DNA of 19,331 bases from Thermoplasmata archaeon (GTDB taxonomy: Archaea > Thermoplasmatota > Thermoplasmata > GCA-020350865). The notes under the pieces were generated by a model. The model did no database searches and was not told the DNA's origin. It saw only the letters and a program-made list of their open reading frames with translations. The position numbers and the translations under genes were made by a program. Shown here piece after piece: positions 13,936-19,331 of this stretch (position 1 is the stretch's first letter; each line of letters begins with the position of its first letter). The stretch is taken from contig CP070726.1 in assembly GCA_020350865.1 (NCBI GenBank), forward strand, positions 1,560,935-1,580,265. Direction: 5' to 3'.

Positions 13936-16536
13936 ATGGGGGCAAGAATTGCTTTCGAGCCCAGAGGTTATGCAATCAAGACAGCGACCGTGCTGCTGTT
14001 ATTTGTTTTAGTCATCGCCACTGACAATGTGTTTTTAATTGAATACAGACATCCCGGGAAGGAATCCTTGGATACAACATCGAATCCCGAAGAAAGACTT
14101 GCCTTTAGGTCTGCAACTCCCTCACCCGAGTTCCGGGAGACACGATCATCGGCGGATGAATACACAAGTTTGGTGGATTACAGCGATGTCCTGATAGTAA
14201 GGAACAATAACTCCGCCGTGTCCATGGAAATAGCCGATTATTTCAAAGATTTGCGCAACATCCCGGATATCAACGTGTGCAACATCACCACTTCCACTGC
14301 CGAGACCATAACCCGGGACACTTTTGAAAACGAGATAAGGGCGCCTGTAGAGATGCATATCCTGAATAACGGGCTTGAAGGTATAATCAACTTCATTGTC
14401 ACCACCAAGGGTGTGCCGCTTCGGGTTTCGGAGGTCGATACCTCGGATGATTTATCCTATGTCTATGACCGTTCCTCTGTCGATTCCGACCTGGCCCTCA
14501 TTCTCGGAACATATGCCATGCAAATCGGTGCTCCGGGAGAGGTCGATAATCCCTATCACAACATCTTTCCCTACCAGGAATTCACGTTCAACGATTACGG
14601 TTTTTTCCTCGTCACAAGGCTCACCGGCTACAACACCACAGAGACAAAGGGGCTTGTGGACAAGGTTCCAGGAGCCGTCGGGAAAAAGGGCACGTTCGTG
14701 CTGGATGTGGACCCATTAAGGGATAATCCGAGCTACCAGGTGGCCAATGACTGGATGCGGAACGCCAATGCCGCACTCACGGCAAACGGCTTCGACAGCT
14801 ACCTTGACGAGACAACCACCTTTCTAACCGACCAGGCCAATGTATCAGGGTACACGAGCTGGGGCAGCAACGACGCCTACTACCCAACTAACTCTCTGCT
14901 CAACCCTGGGCTCGAAAGCGATGCCGACGGCGACGGTGTACCGGACAACTGGTACCGAGTAAATGACACCGGCATAGGTTCTTGCGAGAGAAATGACACG
15001 GAAATCAGATCCGGGACATGGTCGGTGAGGATAACGAGGAACGCCACAAGCCAGAATGCAACCTTTATTGGACAGAATTACACGTTAAAGCCCGAGAAGA
15101 GATACTACGCCGTAGGATATGCAAACCTCTCCGGGGTGTCGGCGGACAAGGGTGTCTATATGCAAATCATTGCATATGACTCCGAGGGAAATATCGTCAA
15201 ATACTACAATGGACGCGCACGCACAGGCACCACCACTACCTGGGTGACGCTTTCCCAGCCCCATTTCGAGCCAATTGAGGGTGTCACCAACATCTCGGTG
15301 ATTGTGAGTCTCTCGAAATCCAGCGGCACGGTATTTGTCGATGATATAAGGCTGTACGAAATCAAACCCGATAACGAATGGACTCTGGGTGCCCTGGCCG
15401 AAACATACGTATCAACCAGTGCAAGGAGTTTCAACTACCCCACTGGTTACGGCCAGTCGCTGATCGCGGACCTGATCAGAGATGGGGTCACGGGCGTCAA
15501 GGGGTATGTGTACGAACCGTTCCTCGGCGCCTGCGCCCACCCTGATATTTTATTCGACGCTTATACCCAGGGGTTCTTTATGGCCGAAAGCTACTATATG
15601 GCATCGGCCTACCTTGGCTGGATGGATGTGGTGGTGGGCGATCCGAAACTTGCAGTGTACAAACAGAGCATGATACCTGATCCTGCGGTCTTCACCCCCG
15701 ACATCACATTCTCGGATGATGATCCCGGCGAAGGAGACACTGTTGACATCTATGTGAATGTATCCAATCTCGGTAACTATACGGCCGAAGGCGTCGTAGT
15801 GCATTACTATGCAGGAGACCCCAGTGGGGATGGAATATTACTGGGGAAAAGTATTTTGAGCATCCCGGCCCACGCAATCAACCAAACCCAATTATCCTGG
15901 GATACCGCTGGATTCAATGGGACCCAAGAGATCTTTGTCTTTGTGGATGCCCTCGATGATTACTTTGAACTGGATGAGAACAACAACATCGCTTCGGTTC
16001 AGATAACAATTGCTGACAGTTTCCAGCTCTTTCTTGAACCGGGATGGAACCTCATCTCCCTCCCCTTGAATCAAACGAACACATCCCTTCAATTTGTTCT
16101 TGGAACCATACTCAATGACTATGACGCCGTGCAGTGGTACAATGCCAGTGATATCGTCGATAGCTGGAAGTTTGCACACACCCAGAAACCTCCACACCTA
16201 AACGATCTGGAAGGCATTGACCACTTCATGGGCCTCTGGATTCACATCACCGCACCGGGCGGTACGACTTTCTATGTCAAGGGCTCTGAGTTTACAGCTT
16301 CCCAGTCCATTAGCTTAAAACCCGGTTGGAACCTGGTAGGATACCCATCAAGTACAAATTACAACAGGACCGATGGTCTGAACACTCTCGACTTTGGTAC
16401 GGATGTTGATGCAATCTGGACATACAATGCGACATCCAATGAATGGGAGGATATCGGCCCCACGGATTACTTCGAACTGGGAAGGGGCTACTGGATTCAT
16501 GCCAAAACCCAAGCTATCTGGAACGTGTCTCTTTAG
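13936..16536 (+). CDS. TIGR03790-type secreted/surface protein with inserted carbohydrate-binding-like domain, CARDB and two C-terminal PGWNL modules
   Basis: An 866-residue exported protein of unknown function. A hydrophobic signal/anchor is at about 15-35. Residues 80-315 (YSDVLIVRNNNSAVSMEIADYF..., FIVTTKGVPLR, SYTSWGSND-like end) and 480-575 (ALAETYVSTSARSF, GQSLIADLIRDGVTGVKGYVYEP, YLGWMDVVVGDPKLAVY) are the two halves of a TIGR03790 domain, recognised from memory. Between them, about 320-475, lies a beta-rich insert starting NPGLESDADGDGVPDNW and ending TVFVDDIRLYEI, like CBM4/9-type carbohydrate-binding modules. Residues 585-692 fit a CARDB domain (VNVSNLGNYTAEGVVVHYYAG, FELDENNN). Two related modules follow, 697-783 and 791-866, each with PGWNL and a GLWIH/GYWIH motif. 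Many N-x-S/T sites suggest glycosylation. Start: ATG with AGGT upstream. Its last 23 bases overlap the MFS gene tail-to-tail. Confidence 0.85.
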   Translation: MGARIAFEPRGYAIKTATVLLLFVLVIATDNVFLIEYRHPGKESLDTTSNPEERLAFRSATPSPEFRETRSSADEYTSLVDYSDVLIVRNNNSAVSMEIADYFKDLRNIPDINVCNITTSTAETITRDTFENEIRAPVEMHILNNGLEGIINFIVTTKGVPLRVSEVDTSDDLSYVYDRSSVDSDLALILGTYAMQIGAPGEVDNPYHNIFPYQEFTFNDYGFFLVTRLTGYNTTETKGLVDKVPGAVGKKGTFVLDVDPLRDNPSYQVANDWMRNANAALTANGFDSYLDETTTFLTDQANVSGYTSWGSNDAYYPTNSLLNPGLESDADGDGVPDNWYRVNDTGIGSCERNDTEIRSGTWSVRITRNATSQNATFIGQNYTLKPEKRYYAVGYANLSGVSADKGVYMQIIAYDSEGNIVKYYNGRARTGTTTTWVTLSQPHFEPIEGVTNISVIVSLSKSSGTVFVDDIRLYEIKPDNEWTLGALAETYVSTSARSFNYPTGYGQSLIADLIRDGVTGVKGYVYEPFLGACAHPDILFDAYTQGFFMAESYYMASAYLGWMDVVVGDPKLAVYKQSMIPDPAVFTPDITFSDDDPGEGDTVDIYVNVSNLGNYTAEGVVVHYYAGDPSGDGILLGKSILSIPAHAINQTQLSWDTAGFNGTQEIFVFVDALDDYFELDENNNIASVQITIADSFQLFLEPGWNLISLPLNQTNTSLQFVLGTILNDYDAVQWYNASDIVDSWKFAHTQKPPHLNDLEGIDHFMGLWIHITAPGGTTFYVKGSEFTASQSISLKPGWNLVGYPSSTNYNRTDGLNTLDFGTDVDAIWTYNATSNEWEDIGPTDYFELGRGYWIHAKTQAIWNVSL

Positions 16537-17830
16537 AATCGTGTACCGGTAAGGTGGACCCGTTTGAATTTATTACGGATCTGTCGTCTCTTTTTCTGAA
16601 AAATAAGAAGAAAGTAATTGTGGCTATAGTGTAAAGCAGGGCAGTTATAAAGAACGGGAGCTCCAGGCTTTGTGCAAATAGGAACCCTCCGGCAAGCGGC
16701 GTGATTGCCTTCATCACATTGAAGCTGAAGTCGGTGGCACTCAGGGTCAGGCTGCGGTGCTCTTTTGGAACCTGGCTCAGGGAATATGACTGGAATATGG
16801 GCCATGTGGAGTTCATGAGCACCATTCTGGTTATGTAGGCTACGGCAACAAAGTAGAAGTTAGGTGAGATGGGGATTGCTACCAGAGCAACGATGGCCCC
16901 TGCGTGGACCGTTGTAATAGCGCTCACACTCCCTCTTCTCTCCGCCACATTGGGCATCAAAAGATAGGCACCTGCCCAAAGAAACTGTGTCAGGGAAAAC
17001 AGAATGCCGATGTCCTGGATGGACGTGTCGAATCGCCAGCGGAAATAGACCTGGAAGAAGGGGATGACGAGCCCCGCTCCAAGACCGAGGAGGGCCATGG
17101 GAATGCAGAGCATGAGGAGTGTCCCCCTTGGAACGGGAGGCAACGACTTCTTTTCATTGGAGCGGGATTTTATCCTAAATCTAGATTCAGCTGATGGTGT
17201 ATCCCTTGTCAGCATCAGAGGAAAGAGCTGGAGAAGGCAAAACCACAGGGATATGAGGAATATAACGCTATAACTCTCATGTAGTGACCAGTTGTAACTG
17301 GAGCTGAGAAAATCAGGCAGCATCCCTGCCACAAGAACCGTGGATGCCGAGGCGATCATGCTGCCAAACATCTGGAAACCAAACAGGAACTTGCGGCGCT
17401 GCTCCTCAACCTTCTCCGATAGAAAGCCCATGAAGGCGGGGACATAGGTGGCATGACCCAGACCCCAGACCGATGCCCCCAGGTAAAAATCAGTCAATGA
17501 ATCGGCCCCGGCCAATACACCGAGACCTACCACACGCAGTATGACACCTAGAAATATCATGCGCCTTCTGCCGAAGCGGTCGCTTATGTATCCGAAGAGG
17601 AGAAGGGGCAGAGTGGACGATATGCTCATTGCAAATATCACACTGCCGAGCTCCACCTCAGAGTACCCCAGGGAATCCAGGTACAGGGTGAGAAGAAACC
17701 ATACAAAGGCATCGCTGATGGCAGCAACGACAGAGACCCAGACAAGCCTCTTGGCGTCTTTTTCGAATCCTTTAAAGGCCGAAAACAGCTCAGTGACCCT
17801 TTGCGGCATACAGGGAGGGTAAAATATCAT
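16514..17830 (-). CDS. Major facilitator superfamily transporter
   Basis: A 438-residue polytopic membrane protein with about 12 hydrophobic segments, a secondary transporter. The loop between helices 2 and 3 is GYISDRFGRRRMIF (about 79-92), the MFS motif A. The middle cytoplasmic loop (RDTPSAESRFRIKSRSNEKKSLPPVPRG, about 209-236) is charged as usual, and the second half repeats the pattern less clearly (NVAERRGSVSAI). The substrate cannot be read; similarity to multidrug or sugar-type permeases is equally possible. No ribosome binding site precedes the ATG at 17830; an ATG at 17809 (MPQRV) fits a leaderless message, since TATTAATTA lies about 25-30 bases before it. The stop lies inside the end of the facing gene. 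Confidence 0.88.
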   Translation of the reverse strand: MIFYPPCMPQRVTELFSAFKGFEKDAKRLVWVSVVAAISDAFVWFLLTLYLDSLGYSEVELGSVIFAMSISSTLPLLLFGYISDRFGRRRMIFLGVILRVVGLGVLAGADSLTDFYLGASVWGLGHATYVPAFMGFLSEKVEEQRRKFLFGFQMFGSMIASASTVLVAGMLPDFLSSSYNWSLHESYSVIFLISLWFCLLQLFPLMLTRDTPSAESRFRIKSRSNEKKSLPPVPRGTLLMLCIPMALLGLGAGLVIPFFQVYFRWRFDTSIQDIGILFSLTQFLWAGAYLLMPNVAERRGSVSAITTVHAGAIVALVAIPISPNFYFVAVAYITRMVLMNSTWPIFQSYSLSQVPKEHRSLTLSATDFSFNVMKAITPLAGGFLFAQSLELPFFITALLYTIATITFFLFFRKRDDRSVINSNGSTLPVHDSKETRSR

Positions 17831-17832
17831 GG

Positions 17833-17841
17833 TTAATTAAT
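17833..17841 (-). promoter_or_regulatory. Probable TATA box of the MFS gene
   Basis: An AT-rich box, AATATTAATTA-like, precedes the start region and lies about 25-30 bases before the alternative ATG at 17809. A second candidate, TTTTTAAA, is at 17847-17854. Which one is used decides between a leaderless start at 17809 and a start at 17830. Confidence 0.4.
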
Positions 17842-17848
17842 ATTGTTT

Positions 17849-17875
17849 AAAAAGAAAAATAAAAAAAAGAGAAAA
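17849..17875 (-). terminator. Poly-T terminator of the thermosome gene
   Basis: Just after the thermosome stop (17886) the minus strand reads TTTTCTC, then T8, then ATTTTTCTTTTT. Such T-tracts end transcription by archaeal RNA polymerase without a hairpin. The MFS promoter starts at its end. Confidence 0.7.
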
Positions 17876-17885
17876 GGTTGGTGGT

Positions 17886-19331
17886 TTAGTACTCGTCCAT
17901 TCCGCCCATGCCGCCAGGTCCACCCGGAGGCATCGGTGGTCCGCCGCCGCCCTTGGAAGCGATGACATCATCGATTCTCAAGATCATCACGGCAGCGTCG
18001 GTTGCAGAGCTTATGGCCGGCCTTCCCACTCTCAGGGGCTCGATGACGTTCTCCTTTTTCATGTCCACTATCTTGTCCGTGTAGACGTTGATGCCTGCCG
18101 TCTTCTTGCCGCTTGCATGCGCCTTTCTGAGCTCGATGAGCTTGTCTATGGGGTCCAGACCTGCATTCTCCGCCAGTGTGCGCGGAATGATCTCCATTGC
18201 GTTTGCAAAGGCCTCGATTGCTATCTGTTCCCTTCCACCCACGGATGAGGCGTACTTCCTCAGTCTGAGGGCGATCTCCGTGGCTGTTGCGCCGCCGCCG
18301 GCAACCATCTTGCCGTCCTCGATGGCCACGCGCACCACGCCAAGCGCATCCTCCAGGGAGCGCTCGATCTCATCCACCACATGCTCCGTTCCGCCCCGAA
18401 TCAGGATGGATACGGCCTTGGGATTCCTGCAGCCGGTGACAAATGTCATCTGGTCGTCGGCCACATTCTTCTCTTCTACCAGAGCTGCTGTGCCCAGGTC
18501 CCTCTTTCTCAGGTCGTCCAGCTTGGTCACTATGCTTCCGCCTGTGGCCTTTCCGAGCTTCTCCATATCGGATTTCTTGACCCTGCGCACGGCGTAGATG
18601 CCTTCCTTTGCCAGGTAGTGCTGTGCAAGGTCGTCGATTCCCTTCTGGCAGAACAGCACTGTTGCACCGACTTCCTTGACCTTCTTCACCATGTTCTTCA
18701 GCATGTTCTCTTCTTCTGCCAGGAATGCCTGCAGCTGTGTGGGGTCAGTGATCTGTATCTTTGCATCGACCTCTGTCTTCTTCACCTCCAGGGCCGAATC
18801 CACCAGTGCTATCTTTGCGTTCTCGATCCTCTTTGGCATACCCGGATGAACAGGCTCCTTGTCCACGATTATACCTGCTATCATCTCGGTGTCGCTGATG
18901 GAGCCACCCTGTTTCTTCACCACCTGGACATTGTCCTTGTCCACTGTCCAGGTTCCGTCCCTTTCTTCGGCCACCTTCGTCACCGCGTCCACGGCCACCC
19001 TTGCCATGTGCTCTCTCCAGGCACTGACGCTCTTGCTGATCATGGCCGTGCTCGCTATGTTCCTCAGCATTTTCTTGTCTTTGATGTCTACGGACTCTGC
19101 CACATTCTCCAGGATAGTCTTGGCTTTTTCAGCTGCCATCCTGTATCCGCTGGATATGATCGTGGAGTGTATGTTCTGGTCCAAAAGGTCCTCGGATTTC
19201 TTCAGAAGCTCCCCTGCCAGAATCACGGCCGTGGTGGTCCCGTCTCCGCATTCCTCGTCCTGGGTCTTGGCAACCTCAACCATCATCTTGGCTGCCGGGT
19301 GTTCAACCTCAACTTCGTCAAGGATTGCTGC
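17886..19331 (-). CDS. ths: Thermosome subunit (group II chaperonin), N-terminus beyond the window
   Basis: The last 481 residues of a normally about 545-residue ATP-driven protein-folding chaperonin that forms double rings in the cytoplasm. The frame is open to the right edge ([27 protein letters not shown]...), so the ATG at 19286 is internal and about 60-65 residues lie outside. [15 protein letters not shown], right after the D-E-E-C segment, is the ATP-binding and hydrolysis loop. [21 protein letters not shown] and [16 protein letters not shown] are equatorial-domain segments. [22 protein letters not shown] leads to the flexible GGM-rich tail ([15 protein letters not shown]) lining the chamber. 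A poly-T terminator follows. Being the constitutive archaeal chaperonin, it is probably heat-inducible; its promoter is outside the window. Confidence 0.97.
   Translation of the reverse strand, partial: AAILDEVEVEHPAAKMMVEVAKTQDEECGDGTTTAVILAGELLKKSEDLLDQNIHSTIISSGYRMAAEKAKTILENVAESVDIKDKKMLRNIASTAMISKSVSAWREHMARVAVDAVTKVAEERDGTWTVDKDNVQVVKKQGGSISDTEMIAGIIVDKEPVHPGMPKRIENAKIALVDSALEVKKTEVDAKIQITDPTQLQAFLAEEENMLKNMVKKVKEVGATVLFCQKGIDDLAQHYLAKEGIYAVRRVKKSDMEKLGKATGGSIVTKLDDLRKRDLGTAALVEEKNVADDQMTFVTGCRNPKAVSILIRGGTEHVVDEIERSLEDALGVVRVAIEDGKMVAGGGATATEIALRLRKYASSVGGREQIAIEAFANAMEIIPRTLAENAGLDPIDKLIELRKAHASGKKTAGINVYTDKIVDMKKENVIEPLRVGRPAISSATDAAVMILRIDDVIASKGGGGPPMPPGGPGGMGGMDEY

Noticed and set aside
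17886..19286. ATG at 19286 as the thermosome start
   Set aside because: The frame continues to the window edge with conserved thermosome sequence, so the gene is cut by the window and not short.

Overview
The window is archaeal and most likely from a euryarchaeote of the Thermoplasmatota. Archaeal markers are the rpo7-spt4-(dephospho-CoA kinase)-rps24e-rps27ae cluster, a thermosome subunit, TATA-type promoters 25-45 bases before starts, and a tRNA with bulge-helix-bulge introns. The 5S rRNA gene stands alone, away from any 16S/23S. Together with large surface proteins carrying FN3, CARDB-like and paired PGWNL...GYWIHA-type modules, this suggests Thermoplasmatota; that placement is inference.

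Layout. 3-494 (+): the end of a membrane-anchored surface protein with an acidic cytoplasmic tail. 652-1800 (+): a GT4-type glycosyltransferase. 1838-5989 (-): hppA (membrane pyrophosphatase), rpo7, spt4, GTP-dependent dephospho-CoA kinase, rps24e and rps27ae, ending in a previously hidden tRNA-Arg(CCG) gene. 6155-7173 (-): a two-gene unit of a flavodoxin-like protein and a zinc-ribbon protein. 7313-7432 (+): 5S rRNA. 7569-11516 (-): a giant surface protein with a seven-bladed propeller, nine FN3 domains, a membrane helix and a cytoplasmic zinc ribbon. 11729-13772 (-): thiolase and 3-hydroxyacyl-CoA dehydrogenase. 13936-16536 (+): a secreted or surface TIGR03790-type protein. 16514-17830 (-): an MFS transporter. 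17886-19331 (-): the thermosome subunit, cut by the window edge.

The most striking item is the tRNA-Arg(CCG) gene at 1838-1981 (-). It is interrupted three times: in the D loop (29 nt), at the usual anticodon-loop position 37/38 (21 nt) and in the T loop (20 nt). The second and third introns fold into complete bulge-helix-bulge motifs. The first makes a relaxed motif without the outer helix. Removing the 70 intron bases gives a regular 74-nt cloverleaf with a perfect 7-bp acceptor stem. The gene starts 8 bases after the rps27ae stop codon, so it probably matures from the ribosomal-protein transcript.

The genes combine core information processing (RNA polymerase subunit, elongation factor, ribosomal proteins, 5S rRNA, tRNA, chaperonin), energy and carbon metabolism (ion-pumping pyrophosphatase, thiolase/dehydrogenase pair, CoA synthesis) and three large cell-surface proteins. 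No insertion sequence, CRISPR array or prophage is visible, and no gene-free stretch exceeds about 215 bases.
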